Assembly (NCBI GenBank): GCA_922989275.2
Contig: OV277859.1
Coordinates: 89,152,198 to 89,216,197, forward strand
Source of the DNA: Gari tellinella
Taxonomy: Eukaryota > Mollusca > Bivalvia > Cardiida > Psammobiidae
DNA length: 64,000 bases
Direction of reading: 5' to 3'
In this document: in pieces, positions 34,501-36,488 of the stretch
How positions within the stretch are numbered: position 1 is the first letter of the stretch
How the letters are laid out: each line of letters opens with the position of its first letter
Notes under the pieces: generated by a model
Seen by the model: only the letters and a program-made list of their open reading frames with translations
What the model was told of the DNA's origin: nothing
Databases searched by the model: none
Position numbers and translations under genes: made by a program

Positions 34501-34948
34501 TAGTTGCTATAGAAATTGATCACGGGCTAAGACATAACCCCGAGCCGAATTAAGCAGTTGTATGTACTCGATTAGTTCCGTGGCCCAGTGGGTCAAGCGG
34601 CGTCCTCATTTTGACTTATGTCCGCCCATGCCGGGTCACGGGTTCGATTCGCACCAAAGCTCAATATTCTTTTTTATTGAAATGCAATTTTTAAACAGAA
34701 TTTCTTATCCTAAACTAATTCTTACCCGTTTATATAAGCGTTTGTCACATACATGTATTTACAAATTACTATTTTGCATGCTATATCTGGTTGTGAGTCT
34801 CTTTAACCCTTAAATGAAACATATCCTTAAAACGGACTTTATCTACTTACCCGTAAATAAGAGCACTGATGTGAAACAGCCAATTCCAGCACCAGTAAGC
34901 GAAAAAACAAAGAGCAACTAAATGTAAAAGCAATTCCATCGTGTCCAT
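1394..34948 (-). CDS. UGCG: Ceramide glucosyltransferase gene, 5' half (exons 1-5)
   Basis: This enzyme transfers glucose from UDP-glucose to ceramide, the first step of glucosphingolipid synthesis, on the cytosolic face of the Golgi. Five exons join without a frame break: 34948-34851, 30862-30724, 22043-21941, 10718-10617 and 1506-1394 (98+139+103+102+113 = 555 nt, 185 codons). Residues 5-31 form the N-terminal membrane anchor. ISILKPL and [12 protein letters not shown] at about 52-71 match the human SLLKPL and DPNL.NNLETFF blocks. IQDGSD ends at Asp91, equivalent to human Asp92. GINPKVNN is at 119-126. DSGI has Asp143, equivalent to human Asp144 of the second catalytic motif. The third Asp and the QxxRW motif lie beyond the left edge, so the gene is partial. 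Introns are about 4.0, 8.7, 11.2 and 9.1 kb and full of repeats. Tandem copies of splice junctions flank exons 3, 4 and 5. The identification rests on remembered human UGCG sequence, not a search. Confidence 0.93.
1507..2235 (-). repeat. Tandem array of exon 5 acceptor copies
   Basis: About 11 diverged units of about 71-76 bp lie end to end; one near 1,981-2,042 is shortened. Read on the gene strand, each unit holds GGATGTTTCTTACAG, a good 3' splice site, then TGCAAGAAGATACCC and TATAGACATTGCTG. These match the start of UGCG exon 5 (TGCAAGAGGATACTC, TATAGACATGGCTG) with only a few differences over about 40 nt. The units translate to QEDTRIDIAVYMT-like strings. Because units differ from one another by many substitutions, the array is older than the one beside exon 3. 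Decayed units continue at 3,091-3,179 and 3,396-3,470. Confidence 0.9.
2236..3090. other. Intron DNA splitting the exon 5 array
   Basis: No gene is seen. Exon-5-like units stop at about 2,235 and resume at 3,091, so this block looks like an insertion into the array. It contains loosely repeated ACAACCTAAT and ACGGT(A)T...ACCG motifs at 2,320-2,690. I do not recognise it. Confidence 0.45.
3091..3470 (-). repeat. Decayed exon 5 array units split by a D2 MITE
   Basis: One unit lies at about 3,091-3,179 (GTCATGTGAACAGCAATGTC ... CTCTTGCACTGTTAGAAAC). Another resumes at 3,396 with ATGTCTCTATGGATATAG and TTGCACTGTAAAAACATCC. The D2 element at 3,180-3,395 interrupts them. Conservation with the exon is lower than in the main array. 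Confidence 0.7.
3180..3395. mobile_element. D2 MITE
   Basis: The ends are GGGCCCATTTTATAAAAC and its complement ...GTAAAATGGGCCCC. The subterminal pair is ACGCAAAAATTTTGCG / CGCAAAAAATTTGCG. The interior arm ATCAAATAGCCAGATCAGAG leads to the centre GCGCGTCCTC, which lacks its full second arm. A fuller copy is at 30,474-30,715. Confidence 0.8.
3498..3570. repeat. Half of a family I MITE
   Basis: The left arm (TTGAGTCTGAGTACGTTC, GGTCAGATTTGAGCCTAAGC) is present. The right arm is replaced by the tRNA-like sequence that begins at about 3,571. Confidence 0.65.
3571..3645 (+). repeat. tRNA-like SINE head
   Basis: An A box (TAGCTCAATTTGG, 3,578-3,590) and a B box (TTTCGAGTCC, 3,631-3,640) lie at tRNA spacing. 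An anticodon-like arm TGATT-GACTAGC-AATCG sits between them; its loop would read CTA, which is not a normal sense anticodon in animals. The acceptor ends do not pair well. It is therefore more likely a SINE head or tRNA pseudogene than a working tRNA. A T/A-rich tail follows. Confidence 0.6.
3780..4146. mobile_element. B2 composite MITE
   Basis: The element is flanked by TA and begins CAGTGAAACCCCTCTAAACC; it ends TTTCACTG. Inside lies a core-B palindrome at about 3,897-3,965. The stretch also carries pieces of a family B element (CTGTTTCTAGTATGGAAG on one side, GTAATGGGTTAA at 4,043-4,055). It therefore looks like a TTAA-type MITE captured in a CAGT-type MITE. Confidence 0.88.
4147..5227. 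other. Intron DNA, no gene seen
   Basis: This is intron 4 of UGCG. I see no recognised exon, RNA or MITE. A C-run (CCCCCCCC) occurs near 4,627-4,634. Confidence 0.4.
5228..5345. repeat. Perfect-arm inverted repeat
   Basis: The arms (AAATGAACGACAGAAAATT and ...CGGCAAAT against ATTTGCCG... and complement) pair over about 45 bp around a loop with GCGTTAGCG. The outer edges are GATTTTTTTCGGTGTTCAAG and its near complement. It is probably a foldback MITE; no second copy was noticed here. Confidence 0.65.
5346..6358. other. AT-rich intron DNA, no gene seen
   Basis: The block is AT-rich, with scattered A/T runs and a short open frame at 5,733-6,038 (minus) that resembles nothing I know. Confidence 0.4.
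6359..6604. mobile_element. A2 MITE
   Basis: The ends are CAGTGGAGAATGTGTTATTC and its complement ...GTATTCTCCACTG. The centre is a core-A variant GACGCCGGGTTACCCGGAGT with GGAGCCAGATCAGAC arms. Copies lie at 12,094, 30,927, 44,654, 54,136 and (truncated) 54,877 and 58,026. Confidence 0.88.
6700..7225. repeat. Family O repeat, copy 1
   Basis: An inverted repeat with arms AGGACCCCTAATGAGATC / GATCTCATTAGGGGTCCT (about 6,747-6,905) is followed by AAATATGATCAGTC and TTTTTTAAGATATTTTCCATC. The tail is ATTTACAAATTACTATTTT. Most of this recurs at 34,146-34,830, where it is split by a SINE. Confidence 0.7.
7330..7674. mobile_element. A1 MITE
   Basis: CAGTGTTCCCTACAACGACC follows TA and GAGAGGGAGCGCTG precedes TA. 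The central core is shortened (GACGCGGCGTCTGATCTGG). The open frames on both strands across it (7,265-7,782) come from the repeat and are not genes. Confidence 0.88.
7675..8520. other. Intron DNA with an old repeat tail
   Basis: No gene is seen. A stretch at about 8,250-8,310 (TTTATATAGCGCTCTTTTCA, then GTGCGTTCAAAAGCG) recurs at 46,873-46,935. A short core-A remnant (GCCGCGTCTGATCAGAG) lies at 8,016-8,032 and recurs around 18,710. Confidence 0.5.
8521..8745. repeat. GTTT microsatellite and about 100-bp tandem duplication
   Basis: TTTG repeats at 8,521-8,570 and 8,648-8,668 each precede the same block (TTTCAGTGTAG, GTTCACAA[A/G]TCGTAAAACG, AACAATACTCTCC). The two blocks, at about 8,569-8,645 and 8,668-8,745, differ at a few sites only, so the duplication is fairly recent. 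Confidence 0.85.
9009..9154. repeat. Inverted-repeat MITE
   Basis: The arms run from TTTTTTCAGTATAAGATAG to the complement CTTAAACTGAAAAAATA. They pass through TTTAATCCATTGAGTGAAC and GTTATATTTTCACGAGTGG, and the centre is CGAAGCCACG. The arms pair over about 65 bp. Confidence 0.8.
9465..9525. repeat. TAATCCACTGCAGTGGATTA palindromes
   Basis: A perfect 20-bp palindrome at about 9,470-9,489 is followed by GATAATCCACTG and GGTAATCCACC half-copies. Its function is unknown. Confidence 0.6.
9965..10090. repeat. Inverted repeat
   Basis: The arms GTGGTCATAATAAATT and ...CGTCTTTTAGAAAACGATAA face TTATCATTTTCTAAAAGA... and AAATTATGACCAC. The arms are imperfect, with a loop around ACTCGATAAGCC. Confidence 0.65.
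10387..10500. mobile_element. Inverted-repeat MITE beside exon 4
   Basis: The arms TTTGAGACAAACTGATCTCA and ACTCGGCTGAGATCAGCTTG pair over about 33 bp with centre CTCGCCTAGGCTCG. The right arm by chance shares AATTCCA and CTGAGATCAG with the end of UGCG exon 4. This may have seeded the duplication described in the next entry. Confidence 0.65.
10464..10616 (-). repeat. Tandem copies of exon 4 donor region
   Basis: Two units of 79 and 78 bp lead up to the real exon 4 end. On the gene strand each reads GAGTTGGAATTAAAA|GTAAGT and then AAATTGTATATATTGG and CTGTCATGAGGCG. The true junction reads CAGTGGAATTAAAA|GTAAGT followed by the same intron start. The donor, about 14 exon bases and about 45 intron bases are therefore present three times. 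The remaining part of each unit (CTCGGCTGAGATCAGCTTGT) matches the arm of the MITE at 10,387-10,500. Confidence 0.88.
10617..10718 (-). CDS. UGCG: UGCG exon 4
   Basis: The acceptor is TTTTCATTGCAG before GTGGCAACGC, and the donor is AATTAAAA|GTAAGTAAAT. The 102 nt complete a split Ser codon with exon 3 and leave one base for exon 5. The exon encodes [18 protein letters not shown] and then [16 protein letters not shown]. Human UGCG has GGKKVGINPKINNLMPGY and EVAKYDLIWICDSGIR here. Asp143 of DSG is the conserved second Asp of the GT21 active site. The human Lys-Lys becomes Asn-Ala. Confidence 0.92.
10963..11213. mobile_element. B MITE
   Basis: The ends are TTAACCCTTTCCC and GGTAATGGGTTAA, with a core-B palindrome at about 11,096-11,162 (AAAGCAGAATGCGC and complement). 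The TTAA-CCC...GGG-TTAA ends are of the piggyBac kind. Confidence 0.87.
11531..11766. mobile_element. H inverted-repeat MITE, copy 1
   Basis: The inner ends are CAGGGTTCCAGATAAGGGG and CCCCTTATCTTGAACCCTG. The centre is GTCTCTTCGAGACGATTTT flanked by GGTGTTACTACTCATTCG and its complement. The flanks also mirror each other (CGGAATTATACACTCACG / CGTGAGTGTATAATTCCG), so the palindrome extends past the element ends. A second copy is at 38,949-39,144. Confidence 0.82.
12094..12339. mobile_element. A2 MITE
   Basis: CAGTGGAGAATCTGTTATTC ... AACAGATTCTCCACTG is flanked by TA on both sides. The centre is the GCCGGGTAACCCGGTG version of core A. Confidence 0.9.
12370..12547. mobile_element. C MITE
   Basis: CAGAAAAACCTCTCTATTAC ... 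GTAATAGAGAGGTGTCACTG lies between TA dinucleotides. The interior arms AAAGCAAGGTGACGGTAAA and complement flank a reduced core C. Confidence 0.87.
12641..12868. mobile_element. D MITE
   Basis: GGGGCCCGTTTCATAAAACT ... AGATGTTTTATAAAACTGGC. The inner arms are ATCTAATCCTGTCTTGTGAC and complement, and the subterminal palindrome is TTGCGACAAATTTTGTCG. Copies lie at 24,233, 31,214, 31,486 and 53,666. Confidence 0.87.
13210..13578. mobile_element. B2 composite MITE
   Basis: CAGTAAAACCCCTCTAAACC ... GGGGGTTTCACTG is flanked by TA. It carries a reversed family B interior with core B at about 13,388-13,456 and a visible B end (GCTATGGGTTAA) at 13,485-13,496. Confidence 0.88.
13620..13700. repeat. Core-A remnant
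   Basis: GCAAACAGGTTGAATCC, GAGACGCCGAAAAACTTGAC and GTCTCATCTGCATCC form a decayed core-A palindrome without recognisable ends. Confidence 0.6.
13720..13970. mobile_element. B MITE
   Basis: TTAACCCATTACCCCATAGC ... GGTAATGGGTTAA with core B at about 13,772-13,840. This is one of the most complete B copies and shows the TTAA ends clearly. Confidence 0.9.
14098..14290. mobile_element. A3 MITE, decayed
   Basis: It reads CATGACGTCAACAACTTTAA, GCCGTCTGCTTTTATATC and CAAACGGTTTGCAAACAACA. The core is damaged. It ends TACTCGGGGTGGATCAGTG, the A3 terminal region. An open frame over it is not a gene. Confidence 0.7.
14617..14815. mobile_element. C MITE
   Basis: CAGTTAAACCTCTCTATTAC after TA; the right end reads TAATAGAGAGGTTTTACTA (mutated). 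The core-C region reads AAAGCTGCTATAGGAGCTCT. Confidence 0.85.
15134..15709. mobile_element. C MITE split by an A1 insertion
   Basis: The left part (15,134-15,306) starts CAGAAAAACGTCTTTGTAAC and runs through core C to CACCTGTCTTTTGTA. The right part resumes at about 15,667 and ends TTAGAGGTTTAGCTG before TA. The A1 element 15,307-15,664 sits in between, so A1 moved after this C copy was in place. Confidence 0.83.
15307..15664. mobile_element. A1 MITE, full length
   Basis: This is a full A1 copy: CAGCGCTCCCTCTCTACAAC at one end, GCAGAGAGGGAACGCTG at the other, and an intact core A at about 15,519-15,558. It is nested in a C element. The frame at 15,458-15,673 (minus) is repeat-derived. Confidence 0.9.
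15745..15925. repeat. Decayed C MITE
   Basis: AAAAACCCTTATTACGACC at one side and TTTAGTGATCGTAC at the other, with TTCTGAAGGAGCTTCTATTT as the core. The terminal bases are lost. Confidence 0.65.
15926..16132. repeat. Long inverted repeat
   Basis: The arms ACAACAATCTTGTCAAGATT and CACTTGGTAAAAGACAATGA (and complement) pair over about 50 bp. A 110-bp loop follows, with CGCATGCG-like and CTCGTAAATCGCAGAAC segments. It is probably a foldback MITE. Confidence 0.7.
16740..16990. mobile_element. B MITE
   Basis: TTAACCCTTCCCCCAATAG ... GGGTAAAGGGTTAA with a core-B variant AATGCGCCCTCAGGCGCATT. Confidence 0.86.
17088..17328. mobile_element. B MITE
   Basis: TTAACCCATTAACCCATAGC ... GGGTAATGGGTTAA with core B at about 17,138-17,205. 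Confidence 0.88.
17499..17854. mobile_element. A1 MITE, full length
   Basis: CAGCGCTCCCTCTCTACAAC ... GTAGAGGGGGAACACTG. Core A at about 17,610-17,645 has GACGCCGCGTAAGGCGGCGT. The end beside 17,854 is followed by TA. Confidence 0.9.
17880..18299. mobile_element. Two C MITEs in a row
   Basis: A decayed copy lies at about 17,880-18,030. A longer one at 18,050-18,299 has CACTTTTCTATAGCGACC at one end and AAAGAGAGAGATTTTACTG at the other, plus about 60 extra bases (CGTGACGACGAGTCCACAG region) before its right arm. Confidence 0.72.
18985..19132. repeat. Inverted-repeat MITE
   Basis: ACTAGTGTGTAATCGTGCAA TATAACACGG pairs with CCGTGTTCTATTGCACGATA / ATACACTGG. The inner arms are GATGCGTAGTAATG and TTTAACTACCAGCATC. 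Confidence 0.65.
19133..20234. other. Intron DNA with GT microsatellite and B remnant
   Basis: No gene is seen. A (GT)n run lies at about 19,808-19,835, a C-run at 19,673-19,681, and a decayed half B (CCATTAACCCATAAATACGC) at 19,996-20,080. Confidence 0.5.
20235..20479 (-). repeat. tRNA-derived SINE
   Basis: On the minus strand a tRNA-like head runs from 20,479 to 20,409. The acceptor arms GTCGGAC and GCCCGAC pair with one mismatch. An A box (TGGTCGAAGAGTAACGCG) and a B-box-like GAACGATCCC lie at tRNA spacing. A non-tRNA body follows and ends in CCCTCTCTCTTTTTGAG at about 20,260. Open frames across it (20,241-20,560) are not genes. Confidence 0.55.
20640..20960. other. Unexplained block open on both strands
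   Basis: Two overlapping open frames lie here: minus 20,643-20,939 (98 residues, including [19 protein letters not shown]) and plus 20,761-20,943 (60 residues, [20 protein letters not shown]). ATTGG boxes occur at about 20,645 and 20,719. The end flanks carry repeated ATGACGTCA-type motifs (20,585-20,600 and 20,938-20,970). I do not recognise a protein family. A repeat or an old mobile element is as likely as an exon. Confidence 0.3.
21066..21215. repeat. Near-perfect long inverted repeat
   Basis: Arms of about 48 bp (TTATACAGTTTCTTCACAGG, GTACATGAGGATTTCTTCCC and their complement) surround a loop with CTCGCCTAACGGCTCGGGC. The arms are nearly identical, so the element is recent or maintained by conversion. 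Confidence 0.8.
21668..21898. mobile_element. A4 MITE
   Basis: TTAACCCTTTCATACTC, CATTGTCGTCTGCTTTAAC, core A at about 21,826-21,856, then ACGCTTTTAAGCGTCATTGA. The closing GGGTTAA is degraded. It ends about 40 bp past the UGCG exon 3 donor. Confidence 0.82.
21941..22043 (-). CDS. UGCG: UGCG exon 3
   Basis: The acceptor is TTTTTATCTATTTCAG before TATGAGCTTC, and the donor is CTCTTAA|GTAAGTAAGC. The 103 nt start in phase 0 directly after exon 2 and leave one base for exon 4. The exon encodes [18 protein letters not shown] and [16 protein letters not shown]. Human UGCG has YEVLLCVQDHDDPAIDVC and KKLLGKYPNVDARLF here. Asp91 corresponds to human Asp92 of the first catalytic motif. The acceptor and first 28 nt are one end unit of a 70-bp tandem array that fills the next 1.8 kb upstream on the gene strand. 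Confidence 0.93.
22011..23830 (-). repeat. 26-unit, 70-bp array of exon 3 acceptor copies
   Basis: Units start every 70 bp from 22,081 to 23,761, plus the exon-adjacent unit (26 in all). Most units differ at 0-3 sites. One has an extra base near 23,466 and one lacks a base near 23,600, so overall spacing is restored. On the gene strand each unit reads GCTTTTTATCTATTTCAG|TATGAGCTTC and then TGTTCTGTATCCAGGATG. The first 28 bases after the AG are identical to the start of UGCG exon 3; the next 25 or so (AGACTCCACGG...) are not. The array ends exactly where exon 3 continues. Because 70 is not a multiple of three, all three frames of the array rotate, and the long minus-strand frames here are by-products. 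Confidence 0.96.
23831..24230 (-). repeat. Decayed outer units of the exon 3 array
   Basis: Units with many differences continue upstream on the gene strand: about 23,831-23,900 (TTTTCAATATGAGCTGCTG, TTTTGTATACAAAATA), about 23,900-23,950, about 24,105-24,165 (AACTGTTTCAGTATGATTTG, TATACAGGATGAG) and about 24,175-24,230. Identity falls with distance from the exon. A non-array stretch lies at 23,950-24,100. Confidence 0.8.
24233..24474. mobile_element. D MITE
   Basis: GGGGCCCGTTTCATAAAACT ... GAAGTTTTATGAAGCGGGCC with inner arm CTCCATCTAGTCCTGTCTTG and centre GTCTTGAAAAGACGATTCC. Confidence 0.88.
24560..25275. repeat. Family R repeat split by B2
   Basis: The left part is 24,560-24,791 (GAAGAGCTATTACAGATGAA ... 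CATGGTAATTTGGTTTTGTA). The right part is 25,160-25,275 (TTTATTCTATGTCTATGG, AAGCTCTAAATACCATAG). The uninterrupted equivalent is at 36,950-37,200, which shows the B2 element 24,792-25,159 entered at a TA. Confidence 0.8.
24792..25159. mobile_element. B2 composite MITE, exact insertion visible
   Basis: CAGTAAAACCTCTCTAAACC ... GGGCTTTCACTG is flanked by TA on both sides. It has core B at about 24,908-24,976 and a B end GTAATGGGTTAA at 25,056-25,067. The empty site at about 37,145 fixes its ends. Confidence 0.9.
25279..25425. repeat. Family J inverted repeat
   Basis: CGATCTCGCTTAAGTCGATC / GTTCGAACTAAAGCGAGTTC outer arms and AAAGTTAAAACTTGG / GCCACTTTTTAATTTTAAC inner arms. Copies are at 35,598-35,742 and 54,472-54,645. 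Confidence 0.75.
25590..25802. mobile_element. A3 MITE
   Basis: CCCCTTCGCTGCCATGACGT ... GGGGTAAGGCAGTGAAGGGG TTAA, with core A at about 25,716-25,745. The left TTAA is altered. Confidence 0.86.
25845..25975. repeat. Partial B MITE
   Basis: CCTCATCACCTGTTTCTAAT leads into a core-B palindrome (AAAGCAGAATGCGCC TCAAGGCGC). The right half after GCTACCATG is lost. Confidence 0.72.
26426..26652. mobile_element. A3 MITE
   Basis: TTAACCCCTTCACTGCCTTA ... GATGACGTCATGGCAGAAGG GGTT, with core A GACGCCGCGTTATGCGGCGT at about 26,489-26,508. Confidence 0.88.
26745..26885. mobile_element. A6 element
   Basis: CCCTATTGACGTATATATGC, then the palindrome TTAGAGGGCTCCTGTAGGAG / CCCTCTAATCAGAGGC. A6 copies are also at 31,917, 59,515 and 63,559; full ones have TTAA-CCC ends. 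Confidence 0.75.
26900..27712. repeat. GTCGAC palindrome arrays and the stretch between
   Basis: At 26,900-26,962 one unit reads CGCTAGTGACAGTCGACTGT CACTAGCG. At 27,519-27,712 four to five 43-bp units alternate between GACAGTCGACTGTCAATAGC and a TTCACGTCAAATTCGC spacer, so the array is self-complementary at many scales. Between the two arrays lie about 555 bp with no recognised gene. The pair may mark the two ends of one larger element. Confidence 0.75.
28329..28463. repeat. 67-bp tandem duplication
   Basis: AGGAGCTGTCGATTGCC ... GGTCATTGCTCGCAAGTTTC occurs twice in a row (28,329-28,395 and 28,396-28,463) with four or so differences. Confidence 0.9.
28498..28703. mobile_element. C MITE
   Basis: CTGTCAAACCCTCTATCACG ... 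GTCGTAAATAGAGTGGTTG, core AGAGCTTTCTC region. The TA-adjacent termini are damaged. Confidence 0.8.
29013..29210. mobile_element. B MITE, right end lost
   Basis: CCCTATAGCCTGTTTCTAG, core-B-like GAATGCCCTTAAAGGCGCAT, then ATGTATTGTCTTTAGTGTAG. The right end is replaced by other DNA before the C element at 29,248. Confidence 0.75.
29248..29451. mobile_element. C MITE
   Basis: CAGTAAAACCCCACTAAAAC after TA; GAGAAGTTTTACTG before TA. Intact core C (AAAGCTCCTTTAGGAGCTTT) at about 29,339-29,358. Confidence 0.9.
29555..29886. repeat. Decayed A3 MITE with insertion
   Basis: ACCCCTCCTGAAAACCTGTT at the left, about 110 bp of foreign DNA (GGGTCATAGTTGGGTAATG region), a broken core A near 29,741, and AGATGACGTCACGGTTATGA at the right end. 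Confidence 0.6.
29887..30356. other. Intron DNA, no gene seen
   Basis: A direct run of CGACGG motifs (ACGACGGACGACGATTGTCG) lies near 30,018-30,050. Nothing else is recognised. Confidence 0.4.
30357..30470. repeat. Decayed family I MITE
   Basis: ATTATAAAGCCTTGAGCTGA, CAAGCATTTGATTTGTCAG and then a degraded right arm. Confidence 0.6.
30474..30715. mobile_element. D2 MITE abutting exon 2 donor
   Basis: GGGCCCGTTTTACTAAACTA ... TTTAGTAAAACGGGCCCC. The long arm ATCAAATAGCCAGATCAGAG is intact on both sides of a GCGCGTCCTC centre. The right end lies about 9 bp from the UGCG exon 2 boundary, so only GTACGTACA of native intron precedes it. Confidence 0.88.
30724..30862 (-). CDS. UGCG: UGCG exon 2
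   Basis: The acceptor is ATTTGCCATTTCAG before GAAAATGAAAC, and the donor is ACCACAAG|GTACGTACAG. The 139 nt complete a split Gly codon and end in phase 0 after Lys79. The exon encodes [39 protein letters not shown] and FTLRYHK. Human UGCG has [20 protein letters not shown] and LETFFELDYPK here. The junction shows no tandem copies, unlike exons 3-5. A D2 element begins 9 bp inside intron 2. Confidence 0.93.
30927..31160. mobile_element. A2 MITE
   Basis: CAGTGGAGACTACGTTATTC ... AACGTTTTCTCCACTG before TA. The core has lost part of one arm (TGATCGGTTACCCGGCG). Confidence 0.86.
31214..31728. mobile_element. Two adjacent D MITEs
   Basis: A decayed copy lies at 31,214-31,475 (GTCTTATGAAAACGTCCTAC ... 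CGTACGACGTTTCGTAAGAC). A better one is at 31,486-31,728 (GGGGTCCGTTTCATAGAACT ... TTTTATGAAACGGACCCC). Confidence 0.8.
31768..31905. repeat. CGATAGT/ACTATCG repeat
   Basis: ACTATCGCC, ATCGATAGTTG, ACTATCACGATAGACTGTCG and TCACGATAGTTTATC form overlapping inverted repeats. Related CGATAGT motifs return at 32,808-32,890 beyond several younger insertions, so one older block may have been split. Confidence 0.65.
31917..32310. mobile_element. A6 element followed by decayed B MITE
   Basis: TTTAACCCTTTCAACCCTAA ... GTTGAAAGGGTTAA frames the A6 part (31,917-32,112; AGGAGCCCTCTGATCAGG half-core only). It is followed by a B remnant (TTAATACCATCATGAATATA, GAATGCGCGTTGAGGCGCAT) to about 32,310. Confidence 0.72.
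32328..32680. mobile_element. A1 MITE, full length
   Basis: CAGCGCTCCCTCTCTACAAC ... GTAGAGAGGGAACACTG between TAs. The core is slightly shortened (AGACGCGTAACGCGGCGTCT). Open frames on both strands here are repeat-derived. Confidence 0.9.
32700..32790. repeat. GCTGCCCGGGCAGC palindrome array
   Basis: Four palindromes (GCTGCCCAGGCAGC, GCTGCCCGGGCAGC, GCTGCCCAGGCAGC, ACTGCCCGAGCAGC) follow one another with 7-12-bp AT-rich spacers (ATATAC, AAATAT, ATCTAGAT). Confidence 0.9.
32944..33330. mobile_element. A1 MITE followed by core-A remnant
   Basis: CAGCACCCCTGTCTCAAACG ... TTGCAGGGAGGGAGCGTG (32,944-33,242), core damaged (GATGACGCGTAATGCGGTGT). Directly after it is another core-A piece (GGATCCTGACCGGACATTGC ... 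GTCTGATCAGGATCAAAATT). Confidence 0.78.
33445..33800. repeat. Decayed A1 MITE
   Basis: GATCCCTCCCTACAAAGATAC, CCTACGAACAACGGTACC, TTTTGACAGAAAAAACTAAT and a cut-down core (GACGCCGAGTAACGCGATTC). Terminal bases are not clear. Confidence 0.65.
33938..34140. mobile_element. C MITE
   Basis: CAAAAACCTCTCTATTACGA ... GTAATAGAGAGGTTCTACTG with TA on both sides and an intact core C (AAAGCTCCTGTAGGAGCTTT). Confidence 0.9.
34146..34830. repeat. Family O repeat, copy 2, split by a SINE
   Basis: 34,146-34,572 and about 34,745-34,830 match 6,700-7,160 and 7,180-7,225 (AAATATGATCAGTC, TTTTTTAGATATTTTCCATC, GAGCCGAATTAAGCAG, TTTACAAATTACTATTTTGC). The interruption is the tRNA-headed SINE at 34,574. The repeat ends just inside intron 1 of UGCG. 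Confidence 0.72.
34574..34720 (+). repeat. tRNA-derived SINE
   Basis: An A box (TGGCCCAGTGGG, 34,581-34,592) and a B box (GGGTTCGATTC, 34,640-34,650) are separated by about 60 bp with a long variable region, as in Leu/Ser-type tRNA heads. The acceptor arm is not paired. The tail boundary is uncertain. Insertion into the family O repeat is visible. Confidence 0.65.
34851..34948 (-). CDS. UGCG: UGCG exon 1 (coding part)
   Basis: The exon reads [18 protein letters not shown] and [14 protein letters not shown], then donor TTTACGG|GTAAGTAGAT. These 32 residues match the human N-terminus exactly in length (MALLDL ... FMAIIY), which is why this ATG was chosen. They form the N-terminal membrane anchor. 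An ATG 102 bp upstream in the same frame (35,050) would add 34 residues with five Cys; it could be an alternative start or only open 5' UTR. Exon phase 2 agrees with exon 2. Confidence 0.88.
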
Positions 34949-35081
34949 TTGCCATATTCGAAAGCCTTCGCTGCCTTGTCGCAGTCCACATTTATCTACC
35001 GGTTTGCACCAACATCCATATCCATAATTCTGGGGTGTGCAGACGCTCATTTCGATGTTTTCTAGATTACCCGGTTTGTCC

Positions 35082-35089
35082 TGACGTCA
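35082..35089. promoter_or_regulatory. CRE-like TGACGTCA upstream of UGCG
   Basis: A perfect TGACGTCA palindrome lies 134 bp upstream of the chosen start and 32 bp upstream of the in-frame upstream ATG. This is a plausible promoter position for a CREB/ATF site. The same octamer is carried by A3 elements in this window, so it may be coincidental. No TATA box is obvious. Confidence 0.35.
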
Positions 35090-35154
35090 TATCACGCTTG
35101 GGTATCTAAGAAGCGATGTGTCTGATCAGTGGAATAAGTCGAAATTTAATCTTT

Positions 35155-35366
35155 TAACCCCTTCACTGCCTTACCCCGAGCACAACAGTTTTTGCAAACA
35201 GTTTGGAGCCTGATCAGACGCCGCGCTACGCGGCGTCTGATCAAGCTCCAAACTGTTTGCAATCATTTCAATATTTCTTCAGTCAAAATACCAAAAATTA
35301 AAATTTAAGAAATAAAAGCAGACGACAATTGTTTAAAACTGATGACGTCACGGCAGTGAAGGGGTT
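35155..35366. mobile_element. A3 MITE upstream of UGCG
   Basis: TTAACCCCTTCACTGCCTTA ... GGCAGTGAAGGGGTTAA is complete on both sides. Core A reads GACGCCGCGCTACGCGGCGT. It carries GATGACGTCACGG near its right end. It lies about 200 bp upstream of the UGCG start, inside the likely promoter region. Confidence 0.92.
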
Positions 35367-35597
35367 AAAATAACAATATTTATTTTAACGCATACCTTGC
35401 CGAAACATCAATTGCTTTGAAATTTATGCTCTGCAAAATATTTTCAATTAAGTGTTAATTATTTATCTAAAACTTTCACCAACAAACTATTTCTTTTGAA
35501 ACTCTCGTCTGTTTTATCGTGTCAAAGATAGATTAATTGTAGTATGCAAGAAAAAGTGTCGATATGAGTCCCAGATAGAACTCTCCGATATGTCGAC

Positions 35598-35742
35598 ACA
35601 TGAACTTCATTATTTCATGCTCGGGTATGTCGAACATACCCGTATATCACAGTTAAAACATGGTTAAGCCACGTTTTAACTATGAAATACGGGTATGTTC
35701 GACTTAATCGAGTTCGAGATATCGAAGCTCGACTTAGCAATA
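35598..35742. repeat. Family J inverted repeat
   Basis: GGTATGTCGAACATACCCG, AAACATGGTTAAGCCACGTT and ACGGGTATGTTCGACTTAAT CGAGTTCGAG. The inner palindrome around TGGTTAAGCCA is shared with the other J copies. Confidence 0.75.
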
Positions 35743-36169
35743 TTTTTCCGTATCATATCCACACCAACTGCATATGTTTTCACTGAGTTCACACACGTTA
35801 AAACTATTGCTATTTGTGAATCCATATCATGCACATCTAATTTGATACAAAATAAAGTATGAACCGTAACTTATAATTGAAATTTACAGAAATCGGACTC
35901 TCGCAAAATTTTCAACACAGAATGAATCTAAAATTACTAATTCAATGTTTCTGAAGCCATCTTATAGTGAGTCGAAAGAAATTGTAGATGAACATTTGGC
36001 CGAATGCAAACTTCTTCAGAGTTATCGATTCTTATATACTTACCGTAGTAATTAACCTTTTGCCTGCTGCACCCAATTGTTTAAACTATGGTTAAAATTT
36101 AGCCGCCGGTAAATTTAACCCGGTGTTAAACGTTTATACAATTGGGTGCTAATCGCGACTTTGCGTCTT
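35743..36169. other. Intergenic DNA, no gene seen
   Basis: It holds one short palindrome pair (ACCCAATTGTTTAAAC / GTTTATACAATTGGGT, about 36,069-36,150) with GTTAAAATTTAGCCGCCGG in the loop. Nothing else is recognised. Confidence 0.45.
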
Positions 36170-36420
36170 AATCCTTTACTTCATAGCCTGTTTTAGTATT
36201 GAAGATAGGTGACCACTTCAAACAGTTTGAAAGTTTAAGCAGGATGTGCCTTAAGGCACATTCTGCTTTACTTTCAATCTGCTTTAAGCTACCATCTGCT
36301 AGAATGTAGAAAACAATTCTTATGATACATATACATGACTGTATAGAATGGAACTATTTTCTTTAGTAGAGGAATAAATTGAATATGTTAAAAAGCGCTT
36401 CTAGGGAGGAAATACTCCAA
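36170..36420. mobile_element. B MITE, decayed ends
   Basis: TTACTTCATAGCCTGTTTTA, core-B variant GTGCCTTAAGGCACATTCTG, and AGAGGAATAAATTGAATATG. The TTAA ends are altered. Confidence 0.75.
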
Positions 36421-36488
36421 TCGTCTTCAGGTTTCTATAATTCTAAATTGCACAAATCCAAAGTTTATTTATCAGCATTTGCAGACGA

